A DNA stretch of 64,000 nucleotides. Origin: Aurifilum marmelostoma. Taxonomy: Eukaryota > Ascomycota > Sordariomycetes > Diaporthales > Cryphonectriaceae. A program made the translations under genes and the position numbers. The stretch lies in assembly GCA_027559495.1 (NCBI GenBank), contig JAMXSV010000003.1:2232001-2296000 (forward strand), in the 5' to 3' direction. Under the pieces are notes generated by a model. It searched no databases, was not told where the DNA came from, and saw only the letters and a list, made by a program, of their open reading frames with translations. This document shows positions 33,958-45,604 of the stretch, piece by piece. How positions within the stretch are numbered: the first letter of the stretch is position 1; every line of letters starts with the position of its first letter.

Positions 33958-35625
33958 ATGCTTCAGCAGACCCGTTTCGCCGATGACCTCGTCAAACTGC
34001 TCACACCCCTCCCATGCCGTGCGTCCAACAGCACGCACGAGGCTGGCCGCTCTCAGCCCGACATAGCATCCTGGTACAACACGCCAGCCGTCACGGTCGC
34101 TGCCGCCACCTCATCCTCCGCGGCCCACAGCCCCGAGGACCACAACATCTGCCACGCCGAATGGGGCGCCAGACAGCTCCCTCCCGGGGGCCCTCCCCCC
34201 GCTCCCGACGCAGACACTCTCTTCCAGGCCTGCTCCATCTCCAAGCCCTTCCAGAGCCTGGCCGTCCTCCACTACGTCAGCGAGGGGACCATCTCGAGCC
34301 TCGACGACCCCGTCAGGCCGTACCTCTCCGAGGCGACCTACCGCGCCCTCCTCGACACCTCGGTCCGGAGGGGCATGCCGCGGCAGCTCGCAGCCCAGAT
34401 GCTCGACAGGACGACCATCACGCAGCTCCTCTCGCACACGGCGGGCACGACAGGCTCGGGCTTCCAGGGCTACCCTGAGCCGAGCAACCACGTGCCCCCC
34501 TCGACGACGGAGATCCTGCAGGGCTGGCTCGGCGGCGCAAACAGCCCGGCGGTCTATGTCCACGCCCTGCCGGGGGTGCAGTTCGAGTACTCGGGCGGGG
34601 GGTCGACCATCCTCCAGGCCATGCTGGAGAACATCGGCTCGTCCGAGGGGATCGGCTCGTTCGCGGAGCTGATGAGGGCAAAGGTCCTGGCGCCGCTGGG
34701 CATGACGCGGTCCTTCTACTGCGGCGGCGCGCGCCTCCCGGTGGCCGAGGAGAACTACGCCGCGGGCTACCACAACAGCACACATGCCCTGGAGGCGGGC
34801 GCGTACCACATCTACCCGGAGCAGGGCGCCGCGGGGCTCTGGACGACGTCGGTGGACCTCGTCAGGGGCGTGACGGGGTTCGCGCACGCGCTGCTGGGGA
34901 CGGCCTCGGCGGCCAGGCTGGACGGGGGCAGGCCGTGGGTCCGGCCCGAGGTGGCCCGGGTCGTGCTGCGGAAGCGAGCCGAGCTGGCGCACGGGGCAGA
35001 TTCGTACTACTGCGGCTTCAACGTCGCCTTCTTCGACGGCAGGGGCGGCGGGCAGCTCGCGCGGGACCGGGACCTCGTGAGGATCTCGCATGCCGGGGGC
35101 AACTATGGCTACCGGTGCTGGGCGGCGGCTGTGCTCCCGGCGCCGGTGGACAGGGTCGAGGGGGTGGTCGGGGACGACGACGACGACGTCGTCGTCAGCG
35201 CACAGGCCATCATGACCAACTCCAACTACGGCGGGGAGGTGATCGGACCCCTGATGTACGCCGTCGGCGAGATGCTCGACAGCCCTCTCGGGCCGGGCGG
35301 GGCGGGGTCGCCGTATGCGGAGGCCGTGCCCCCGGTCGCTCTTCAGGAGGATGCCGTTGCGGGATGGGCGGGGCTGGGTGCGTACGAGGGAGAGTGGGAG
35401 GTCAGGGACAGGTCGCAGACGTTGCGGCTGGTGGCGGGGGCGAGGCCTGTGGTCACGTTTGGCCACCTGCGCGGGGTGGAGCTGCCGCTGCTGGCGGTGG
35501 CGGCGAGGAGGGGGCCTGGGTTTGTGAGGCTGCGCGCTGGTTGTCTGGACGTGGTTTTGGAGTTGGGGGGAGGGGTCGGAGGGGGGCGGGGGGGTGTCCT
35601 TGACGCTGTGTACTGGTGGCTCTAG
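33958..35625 (+). CDS. Class C beta-lactamase-like serine hydrolase/esterase
   Basis: Predicted serine hydrolase of the beta-lactamase/penicillin-binding-protein fold, in fungi mostly esterases or transesterases rather than antibiotic-degrading enzymes. Single exon, 555 residues. Catalytic elements: S93-I-S-K96 (SxxK) in QACSISKPFQSLAVL, Tyr211 in FEYSGGG (the Tyr-Ser-Gly/Asn motif) and H378-A-G380 in RISHAGGNYGYR (the KTG-equivalent). TITQLLSHTAGTT is the typical following block. No signal peptide is visible, so it is probably cytosolic. The last ~90 residues form an extra domain (AGWAGLGAYEGEWEVRD), likely the C-terminal barrel of such enzymes. ATG 33958 was chosen as the first ATG before the conserved part. 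The substrate is unknown. Confidence 0.85.
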   Translation: MLQQTRFADDLVKLLTPLPCRASNSTHEAGRSQPDIASWYNTPAVTVAAATSSSAAHSPEDHNICHAEWGARQLPPGGPPPAPDADTLFQACSISKPFQSLAVLHYVSEGTISSLDDPVRPYLSEATYRALLDTSVRRGMPRQLAAQMLDRTTITQLLSHTAGTTGSGFQGYPEPSNHVPPSTTEILQGWLGGANSPAVYVHALPGVQFEYSGGGSTILQAMLENIGSSEGIGSFAELMRAKVLAPLGMTRSFYCGGARLPVAEENYAAGYHNSTHALEAGAYHIYPEQGAAGLWTTSVDLVRGVTGFAHALLGTASAARLDGGRPWVRPEVARVVLRKRAELAHGADSYYCGFNVAFFDGRGGGQLARDRDLVRISHAGGNYGYRCWAAAVLPAPVDRVEGVVGDDDDDVVVSAQAIMTNSNYGGEVIGPLMYAVGEMLDSPLGPGGAGSPYAEAVPPVALQEDAVAGWAGLGAYEGEWEVRDRSQTLRLVAGARPVVTFGHLRGVELPLLAVAARRGPGFVRLRAGCLDVVLELGGGVGGGRGGVLDAVYWWL

Positions 35626-38312
35626 GATCGAGTGCTCCAAGCTGGGCTCGAGATAGTGTCCCATGCTTTGATAGCGAGTATGCCATGAGCCATGATATGA
35701 GAAGATGGGTCAAAGAAAGAAAGAAAGAAAGATAGAAATAAAAGGATCTGTTAAATCTTACCAGATGCTCTCCCAGCTCTGGGCAGTGATGAAGATCCTC
35801 ACCACACAGTCTTGAGATGCTGTGAGTGTCACCGACCTTTGAGTAATTAGAAAACAGGCTCATCTAGGCTTCTCAAAGATTGCACAGTTGCTAAAGACTA
35901 CTCTGTGTTATATATTTGGCAATTTCAGTGTGCACTGTCTTGTCTGGTGTTTATTGCAAAGTGTGCTCTTCTGATTGGTCTCAAAAAGAAGGCGAGAGAG
36001 GTGAGGGTATTACTTGCTAGCCAGTCCCAATATTAGATGACCCTTATAGTGCTACATAGAACTATATGTCCTTGATCTTACAGTGTTCAATGGGATGGTG
36101 CGATAATTGCTGGCAAATGAATAGACTCATTACTTGAATGATGAACACAGCCACAAGTGAGAACCTATCATATTTGTGACTCACATATTACTTATGAGCA
36201 GAGTAATCTCATGTTCATTATGATTAAACACATCACCACCATCATGGAAGGCAAATCTACAACACACACACAGCATGACAAATATAAGGTGCCGTGATTG
36301 GCTCATATATTCGACTCTCTTTCTAGCAATATCTACCCTATACTCACCCTCACAAAAGTCACTTAATAATTATTGGATTCCAATGGCCCGGCTGGGCATG
36401 CAGCGCATCACCGGCATGAGCTTTGTATATTCACCACAGATCCATAAATGCCATCCCATAAACACCAAAGAGCTTTTTTTTTCTTCTTCCCCCTTGTTGT
36501 GGCTGAGCCGGCCGGCCCAAAACACAGCCTCGCAGCCTCGTTTCTTGTGTTCTTGTTCGGGCATCGAGTTCGCATGCCCCTCGCCAGCTGACTCGGCTGC
36601 CTGAGATATGACGACGGAGGCGTAGACAGAAAGCCAGGCCGGGCCGCGGCCGCCTCCCGCACAAAGAAAAAAAAAAAGATTTCGGATACGGTGTGGTGAT
36701 GGACGCCCGAGTCAAGCCGCCCGTACAATCAAAACTTTTGGAAGATTAGTTGGTTAGCCTCGGTCAATTGACTGCACTGCCTTGATTACATGATCATGGA
36801 AATCTTGCAGGGACGTGAGGGAGGGACCCTTGGCAGGGAGAGAGATCGGCAGAGGGTGGCTGGATAGACTTCACTCTGCTGGTGGTTCTCGGAAGCCACG
36901 TGCAGTCCCAGTCAGTTGAGGCTCAGGTAGAGCACGACAATCTCTTTTTTTTTTTTTCTTTTTTTCCCTTCCTTCTGCTCTGTTGATTAGTGATAAGTTC
37001 TATTCCCAGTGTCTGCTCCAGGATCACACCATCCCATATGTAAGCATCCTGCCGTCCTCCACCACCGCTGTCATCTCCTCGGTGGATCAAAGTAGGGTAC
37101 TCACCTGGGGATCAAAGAAGAGCCGGCACGAATTACTAACTAAATGCGTACCTAGCACGGCCAAGAAGTGACGTTGCTCGAGAACCATTCAGCACCAACA
37201 AGAATATGTAATCCAGCAATCGCTAAAGTCCGACGAGGCAAAAAGGGTGGGGGGTGGGGGGCGGATCCAGTGATCCTCGGTTGACACAAAACATCCCATC
37301 CCATGCAGAGCCCGCCGGATAGAGCTGTTTGTCCAGATCAAGACTGCGAGATGCCGACCCGCACCCCCACTTTTTTACTACTGTACATACTATAGTACTG
37401 CAAGTTGGTAAAGAAAGCAAAACTAAGTAAAACTGCTCGCACTCTCTTTTCTGGGGGGCCCACGCAAAACCTGCTTGCCTGCCTGTGGAGATCCCGAGGT
37501 CCAGCGGGAAGATCCGACAGCGGCCGCATGAGTACTCACTCTCTTCTATGTGTTCGTTGAGAGTGGGCTTCTTTTTTTCATTTTTTTTTTTTTTTTTTTT
37601 TTCGCTTTTGCTTGGTAGAAATTATACTGCGGAAGCAGGAAAAACTTACCTTTGGGGTTATCTTTGCGGACTCGTCTGAGGACGGCTAAACATAATTGCC
37701 CCCCCCCCCCAACCCCCCGCCATCCTCTCTCTCTCTCCCTTGTAGTAACCACCTGCATGGTACCTTTTGAGGCTACCAAGGAACTTTATACAAATCCTAA
37801 CGCCTTCATCCAACCCAACCCATCCATCACCCTGTCTTGTCTCCTCTTGGGTAGCGCCGGCACGCACCCAACCTTGTCCTAGGACAAGCCTTCTCCTCCT
37901 GGTTGTGAAAGAAGTAGGAAGGGGGGGAATAGGAAGAAAAAAGAGAAGCAAGGTCCCACCATGACGTTCCCACTTGGTCCCGTCCCGTCGAGACTAGAAG
38001 TCCACCACCATATAGCATTATCAATCTCGAAAAAAGACCCGTCTGTTGGTGTTAGGGTGAAGATTTTTTCCTCTCGCGGACGTCATTCAGGATTGTGACA
38101 TATCTTGTCAGGGGCCCTGATGATAAATCTTAAATTAGATGGGATTCACAAAAGGATTCCCATATAGCAGAGAGCCGCTGGTGTGCGTATAAAAACGAGC
38201 CCAGAACTTGGTATCCCACGCCATCACACTGAGCAACAACACAACCACGTATCCCATAAAAACACACACACACACACACACAAAACAAACCTCCAGAGAG
38301 CACATACATACA
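35626..38312. other. 2.7 kb intergenic region
   Basis: No gene is recognised; frames are short and of random composition. It has an AT-rich part (about 35860-36370), a T-run region at 37560-37602, a C10 run near 37700, and the alcohol dehydrogenase promoter with TATAAAAA at 38188 and (CA)n at about 38262-38282. Confidence 0.7.
38188..38195 (+). promoter_or_regulatory. TATA box of the alcohol dehydrogenase gene
   Basis: TATAAAAA 125 bases before ATG 38313, followed by a CA-rich leader, an arrangement common for strongly expressed fungal genes. Confidence 0.5.
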
Positions 38313-39573
38313 ATGCCTACCTTCACCGTGTTCAAGGGAGCCAAGGACGGCAAGGTCGTCAAGTCCTCCACCACCAAGCCTGACGAGCTCACTGGTGACA
38401 AGGTCCTGCTCAGGGTCACCGCCTCGGGCCTATGCTACACTGACATCCACTACAAGACCGCCGACATGGCTCTCGGCCACGAGGGTGTCGGTGTCGTCGA
38501 GCAAGTCGGCCCCGAGGTCAAGCAGCTGAAGAAGGGCGACCGTGTTGGCTGGTATGCACCCTCTCCTTGCCCGTCTCACCCCCCTCCCCCCCCCAACCCG
38601 ACTTCAGAGTCCGGCATGTGGCGTGGTAGATGAAGAAGAAAATCAGTGACCAACACGCCTTCTCTCTAGGGGATACCAACACGACAACTGCGGTCTCTGC
38701 AAGCAGTGCCTCACGGGACAGGAGATCTACTGCCCCGAGAGGGTCATGTACGGCTATGACGACCTGGACCAGGGCTCGTTCGCCTCTCACGCCGTCTGGC
38801 GCGAGGCCTTCCTCTTCAAGCTCCCCGACGAGCTCAGCGACGAGGATGCCGCCCCTCTGTACGTGTACCTACCTACCTCCCTCACTCACCCTCACTCACC
38901 CTCCTCCTCCTCCTGCCCCTTTCATTCTCTCCTCTCCTCTCCAGGAACTGTCAATGCTGACAGGCCCTGCTCCCACCACCCTTGTTCCAGGATGTGTGGA
39001 GGTGCCACTGTCTGGTCCGCCCTGACCAGCTACAACGCCCGCCCCACCGAGACGGTCGGCGTCCTGGGCGTCGGCGGCCTGGGCCACCTGGCGATCCAGT
39101 TCTGCGCCAAGTTTGGCTGCCGCGTGGTGGTGCTGTCCGGCACCGACAGCAAGCGGGACGAGGCGCTCCGCCTGGGCGCGCACGAGTTCGTCGCCATGAA
39201 GGGCGCCACCTCGCTCGAGGTGTCCCAGCAGCTCGACCGCCTGCTCGTCACCACCTCGGCCCAGCCCGACTGGTCGCTGCTCACCTCCATCATGGCCCCC
39301 GGCTCCACCATCCACCCCCTCTCCGTCAGCAGCGGCAACTTCAGCTTCCCCTACACCCCGCTCATCACCCAGGGCTTTGCCGTCCAGGGCAGCGTCGTCG
39401 CCCCCCGCCAGGTCCACCGCGACATGCTCACCTTTGCCGCCCGCAACGGCGTCAAGCCTGTGATCCAGGAGTTCCCCATGACCGAGGACGGTATCCGGGA
39501 GGCCATCGACAGGCTCGAGAAGGGCGAGGTGCACTTCCGCGCCGTGCTCAAGCCGCAGGCCGGGAAGCTGTAG
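38313..39573 (+). CDS. Zinc-dependent alcohol dehydrogenase (medium-chain)
   Basis: Cytosolic NAD(P)-dependent oxidation/reduction of alcohols and aldehydes. Exons: 38313-38551, 38670-38858, 38991-39573; 336 residues, the normal MDR length. Catalytic zinc ligands: Cys in SGLCYTDIH and His in LGHEGVGVV. Structural zinc: the four-Cys lobe NCGLCKQCLTGQEIYC. The Rossmann motif GVLGVGGLGHLAIQFCAKFG binds the cofactor. Exon 2 begins TG|G GGA TAC, giving VGWGYQHDNC as in relatives; exon 3 begins with the second half of PL-MCGGATVW. The protein ends HFRAVLKPQAGKL. The segment between the catalytic Cys and GHEG is slightly short for the family. No frame break. Confidence 0.93.
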
Positions 39574-41202
39574 GTCTCTTTTTTTGAGCTGTAGGGTTAT
39601 AAGAGGTCGTCGTTGTTCTTGTTCACTTCCAGAGATTACAGCGTGGCGTTTGCAGAGGAGAGGGAGACTTTGGGAACATGCGACGGAATTGATGCATCAG
39701 TATGCTTGGGCTTTGAGAGGGAGGAAGGAGCTTCCTGAGTGGCGTTGTGCCTGGAAGAAGGGAAGGAAGCAGGCAAGGAAATAAGGTTTAGCACGAAATG
39801 GCAGTGGCGTTCTGAATACCGAGGCATTCTCCCGAGGCATGTACATAACTACTAGGCAATCACTCACTGCTCGTGTGTGTGTGTGTGTGTGTAAACTCAT
39901 CAGGGCATGTCCACGTGTAAGCCTGCTAATTACCATGCATCACTCCTCGGCGGCGCCAACCCGCCCACTTCTTCCACAGTCTTACCTACCATTTTTGAGG
40001 CACACGATCACCCACCAGGAGGATAATCACAGCTGACGGGCGGCTTGTGCATTGCTGATGACAATGCATGAGGGTTCAGCTGTTTCATCGAGGCAGTGAA
40101 CAGAAAAATATTCCAGCCACCGCTTCCCCTTACATGTAACATTGGTGATACAGCCTCAGTGACTGACAGGTGCATTAATGAACCTACGGGGAATATTGAT
40201 AAAAGGGCCCCATATACTAAAAGAAGCCACCTAGTTGGAAAGCTTCCATCGGCTATACAGAATAGAATATGCCATGACAGTTACCATGCAGCCTGCATTA
40301 TGCATATCTCAGACCACTCACGATGGAGCCTTCATGCCCTCAACCACACGCCCAAGTGCGTTATTCGATATTCCGACATGGATAGACTGACTGATGACAG
40401 GTGTCAGGATATGCTATGGTACCTCTGTATCTGCTCAGGTGCTAGGCTCTGCTTAGTATGTTTACTCCATGAATCAGTTAGTGCTCGCCTGGCCAGTCAC
40501 CAGCCTCAACGGCGCCCGCGCACGGTGTTCTGCTCAGCCACAGCCTCAAGACCTGTGATGTCAGAGTCACTTCCGTCGTCTACCGCCTTTCCCCCAACCT
40601 CCCGTAGTCCAAAGTGTCAAATTTTCTCTTTTTTTCGTGTTCCAGAACGTTTTCGTCCTGCCATCGGGCCGGGGGCCTCGGTAAGGCTGAGGGATGACGA
40701 TGATGATGATAATAATGAGCGACAACGATGGGCTAAGGCTTTGATCTTCTCAACACTCATCATCACGAAGGCCGAAAAAAAAAAAAAGATTTGGCGAGGC
40801 GGCGTGAGGCTCAAGAGACCGAATTACGAATCACCACATCTCGGATCCGCCTCATACTCAGCCGGCTTGTCCGTTCTCGAGTATTTCATGCCCCTATCGA
40901 TTCATGAGTGGAGGTCATCACTCATCAGTTCAGGAGAAGGAAAAAAGAGTGCCTTGCGGATCGAGAAGAGAAAGAAAGAACGGGAAAAAAACGCCTTGCT
41001 AACCCCACGATTCGGACATTTCATGCTCTAGATGGGAAAAACCTCCTCCCCATACCATAGCAAGGGGCAGTATTAAAAATAGTGCATCAAGAGATGATGG
41101 GACCATGGTTGTGATCATGCCATACATAGTAGCATGTTTCAATGCGCCCACAAGCCGTTGGGGCGGGATGTTTCTTGTCCGTGCAGCAGATGATGCTTCC
41201 GC

Positions 41203-41235
<33 letters not shown>

Positions 41236-44200
41236 TTCGTGCTGCGGTTCGGCCTCGTGCTCGCCCCTCCCCACTCAGATCGGACGTGGGACCACCCTCC
41301 CCCTGAGGCCAGGGATGCTGTGGATGAAATGGTCGAGCTTCTTAGCGGGGAGAAGACAGCGGGCCAGAGTTGAGGCGAGGCGAGCGCGGCTCTCTCTCTC
41401 TCTCTCTCTCTCGTGCCTCTGAAGCAATCTCGGAGGGGATCCACTCTCAGGGCTCTGCCGGAGGCTTGTCCAGCTGGAGACATGGGGGCTCGCGAGATGG
41501 GACACACTGCGATACGGGCTTATATTTCGGATGAGATATAGGGCTGTGTGGGAGAGAGACAGCGAGTGAAAAATCTGGCACGTGGAGTAATTAATTCCCA
41601 TAGTATATCTGTGTGGGCACCCGGGGAGGGGGTCCTGCGAGCATGCATGAATTAACATGCTGGAGATAATGAGAGTTGTTTTTTCCTTATTTTCCGAGAA
41701 GGGGGGAAGGGTGCCGGCGGTGCGGAAGGAGGGAACTGGATAGGCAGTTAGGCCACTTGTGCAATTTGCGAGCGCCCGTTTCCCCTAACGGCTGTGGGAG
41801 TTCAAGCTCAGCCACGGGATGGCGGGAAGAACATTTCGAAGGTGACGACTCCATTCCTGTCAGGACTTGTTATTCCCGTGCCGTCGTCCTCTCTGAGCCA
41901 CTGGCCTTGGTGAGACAAGAGGGAGAAGAGAGAAAAGAAAAAAAAAAAAAAAAAGAAAGAAACTTCAACGGCGCCGGCTTTCAATTCTGCGAGCCGTCGG
42001 TTTTCCGAAAGTTGAGCGAGTATTGTGTTTGACCGCCAGACACCCGTTCCAAGAACACACCTAGGTGGTCTGAATTTTTTTTTTTTCTTTTTTTGGGGTG
42101 CGTGCACGGCGGGTAACCGAGCAACTGAGAGAGATCAAAAGAGCTCTGACCCAGGGGGGCCCAAGCAGAGGATTGCTAGGTCCTGTAACACACAAGGCTT
42201 TTTTTTTTTGAGGACACAGACGTGAAAGGGGGGGAGGAAAAAAGGGGGAGGGCTTGAAACGGATTTGTGTGCTTTTGCTGGGACATGCCCTTGCTCGTCC
42301 GGTGGCACCACGGGGTCAGCGCCTTGTGGGGGAATTTTTGTTTCCAAGAGCCGCCCTCGAGAGAAAAAGTGTTTCGAGAAAGCCCTCGAGGGGTTGCACT
42401 GACAACCGCTCAGCTGCGAGGATGTGAGACCCGACGAAGAGATGGGAAGTGGGGGGCGCGGATCCACACTTTCCTCGTCCCCGGGGAGCCAAAGTAGCTG
42501 GCTGGCGAGTTTGAGCTTTGGCTGGGCAGTTCGGAGGCGAGGCAGACTCGGTGGGACGCCGGCAGATTACCGTAGTGGGAGGAGAAGGTCTGGCTCTTTT
42601 GTCTTGTGTCCGTGCTGTGATGGAGAGGTGAAGAGGAGGGGGGAAAAAACAAGAAAGAGGGGACTGAGCGCAGGACGAGCGAGTCTGGCCTGTGGAACCT
42701 GTAGCAGCACACTGACACCTTGCGGGTCCACTTATGATCTCCTTACTATAGTTCAAGAGAGAGAGAGAGTGTGTGTGTGCGTGCTCTGGCCTGCTCTCGT
42801 CTGGTCAAGGTCCGGGCTGTGATCTATCTTTGTCCTGCGACAAGGCACACCAGACGAGGACCGGATTGTTTTTCTTCTTCTTCTTCTTCATCTTCATCGG
42901 AACCTCTAATTCATGCCGGGTGCGGGCGGTTAGGCTGACAAGGTCACGACTCGAAACAATATCATAGTGGCATACATACATAGTAATAGTGCCTTCGAAA
43001 AGGGGATTTAATTGAGGCTTATCTGGCGGCAGAAAGCTTGGCCCTGAGGGAGCGAGGGGGGCGACCTGGAAATGATGAGTGGAGGAGGAGGGGCCCTGCA
43101 CGGCTGATATGTGTGTGCATGTGCCTGTGCAGCCTTGCATCTACCGAGACGTACTTTTAAGTAGAGTTTACGGTGGTAAATAGTGGTAATACCATCGTAG
43201 ATGATGCTGTACATAGTGTTGTATGCGGAACCGTTCAAAGATTGTTGCAACAATTGCTTGATCGATCAGGTTGACTTTTTTCGTGTGGGAATCAACCGAC
43301 GGTGAATACGGATGTACCTCGGCAGAAAACCAAGCAAGGCGTCCATACCTTTTTTTGTACATAGTACACTGCTGTGTACGAGACACAGCTGATTCCACAA
43401 AGTACTATATACCGTAGTGAGTAGACGGACCCCATAATAATCATGTGTGCATACTCACTGTACTATGTACAGTATGATGGCCGCAGCCGCCCACTAAGGA
43501 ATACCCTCTGACTGTGCTACCTCATCACACGACGATGGCATCAGTCTCACCCTGTCGTATTTTTTTTTCTCCTGAGCTTGGGCCTCGACCTGGGTAGATG
43601 TCATCATCTCATCATCATCAGTTCGGCGGTAGTTGAGGGGTAATAGGAAAAAAAAAAGAAAGAAAAAAAAAGAAGCCGCCCCATCACCACCAGACAACAG
43701 AAACCAGACACCAGACAGCGAGACACCCTGGAGAATGGGCGACGTATGCAAACTCCATCCTCGTGCGTCTGGCGTCGTCAACCTGCGCTACGTCTCCCAG
43801 GACCTTTTGGAGGCTGTGATCCTATCGACAGGCACGAAAGGAGGAATTCTATTGCCTGGAATATGGGACTACTGGGTGAGCGTAATCACTAGGAACAGGC
43901 AGGCGTCGTCATCACCACCCCTTCGTGTATGTATGTGCGTGTGTCTATGTGCCTTCAGGCCCGGGCTACCAAGTAGCAGCCTGAGATGCCATGCAGCATA
44001 GTTAGTATCAGTTCCAAGTAGTCTTTCCGCTAGTTCACCTCGGTCGGACGCAGTCGAGTTTGCTAGTGGACGACGGCGTCAATGTCTAAAGAGTCTTTTC
44101 TCGTCTTTCTTCAACGTCTTTTCCATCCTCTTGTTTCGAGTGACGTATGTTTGAGAGGCTTTCTTTGCAGTGAATGGCTCTCGGCTGTCGGGACCCATGC

Positions 44201-45604
44201 TGGCCCTTCTTCCCTCGAGGTCGAGTCTCGTGTTGGGAATCTTTTTTGAGACTTAGAGTTCTCTCTCTGGCCAGATCCCTTCCTACGAACCATTCCCTTC
44301 TCTCTCATAGCAGAGAAAAGTGTGCTTGGAACTCACAGGCCGCATTGGTAGTACTTTACAGATAGTACTTACAGCTCACATACTGTGTGTGCATCGTGAT
44401 GGTAGTATTGACTTTTGACAACCTCGGGTGCATATTTACTGTAGCATTCGGTATAGCGATAATACTACAATGCACTATGGTAGGTGGGAATTCTGGCCGA
44501 AACGGGAGAGAGGGACAGAGAAGCAGGAGGAGGAGGAGGAGGAGGAGGGAACCCATCCGACGGACAGCACCAGGCAAACAGGCGCGAGAGAATGGGTGCA
44601 CCACGATTCCCTGATTGGCCTGTTGCGTCCAGGTTGGGGGAAAGGCTTACGCGTCCCTCGATACATGGCCACAGGGGACTAGGGCTAGTCATCCCTGTCC
44701 TCTGCATTGATTCATGCGCCGTCCTTGGTCGACTTCCAGTGGGCCTTCCCGTTCGGGCCAGGTCACCGTCCCGACGCTCTGCCACCCTAAACCCGGCCTG
44801 GGACCGCTGTGCTGCTGGGGGGGGGGTTCCTAAGCGAAACCACCCCCCCCCTCTCTCTCAAAGCCCCCATTCCAGTGGGAACCGGTGGGCCTCGGGACTG
44901 GCACTGAACTGGGAACGGGGGAACTTGGGGGAATGGGCAGCTGGGCCTGGGAACTCGAGAGAGCGCCTGTCAGGGCACCAATGTGGTGGACTGACAGGCG
45001 GGGGTCCTTGTAAACCCAGAACCTCCAGACCTCGCCCGGCGATACGATGTACATTCTAGCACCACCCGCCGCAGCGGTAACACCAAGTACCAGCCTGCTG
45101 GGGCCGGTACAGCATAGTAGCGCCAACCAACCCCCGGTTTAGCCCTTGGCTGCGCCCACCCGCCCAGGCCTGAGAAAACCCCCATCCTCCCCCCCAAACG
45201 ATTTACCTCGTGCCCTCTGGCCTCATCAACTCTCCCTCCTGTTCCTATCTCGTCTCGCTGCCGTTTCATCCAACCCCAATCCACACACTTCTTACCATCA
45301 CAATACATCACCGCGGCACCGTCCACCCCATCGTCTTTTTTTACTACCAGCCAGCTCTTTCCCTCATTTTCTCTTCTCGATCCAGCACTCAACAAAACAA
45401 ACCAACTCGGCACGTATTCTCTCCTCCGAACTCGACTCGCCATCCGTCTTACCCGGTCAGCTCGACTGCGCGCGACCTTCCTCCCGATCATCATCAACCT
45501 GAAGCAGGAGGACGTGTGAAGGAAAGGATATTCGAGGACTACTACTACTGCTGTGCACGGTAGTGGAGTGAAGAAGTGAAAGGAAGGACCAGGAACCCAG
45601 AAAG
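39574..45604. other. 6 kb gene-poor region and long bZIP leader
   Basis: No gene is firmly supported. A 311-codon frame at 40096-41031 has random composition and no ATG start. A short ATG-initiated stretch at 43736-43876 ends in a GTGAGC donor-like site, but I found no partner exon. Repeats include a TGC/CTG array (about 41199-41240), (CT)n near 41392-41411, an AG/TG tract near 42755-42777 and several A or T runs. From about 45180 to 45604 the sequence is C/T-rich and has no ATG that I can find, which suits a long 5' leader for the bZIP gene. Confidence 0.65.

Noticed and set aside
34111..35664. 517-codon antisense frame over the beta-lactamase-like gene
   Set aside because: Also a GC3 shadow; the sense strand has full catalytic motifs and a proper ATG and TATA box.
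40096..41031. 311-codon open frame on the + strand
   Set aside because: It starts with GTG, its composition is random-looking (much Cys, His, Arg, Ser), it crosses an A12 run and a GAT repeat, and it shows no domain or codon bias like the real genes.
41760..41830. Possible tRNA because of a GAGTTCAAGCTC B-box-like string
   Set aside because: No A-box at the right distance and the arms cannot be folded into a cloverleaf by eye.
44484..45059. 191-codon + strand frame
   Set aside because: Begins in a GGA repeat, composition random, no homology-like blocks.
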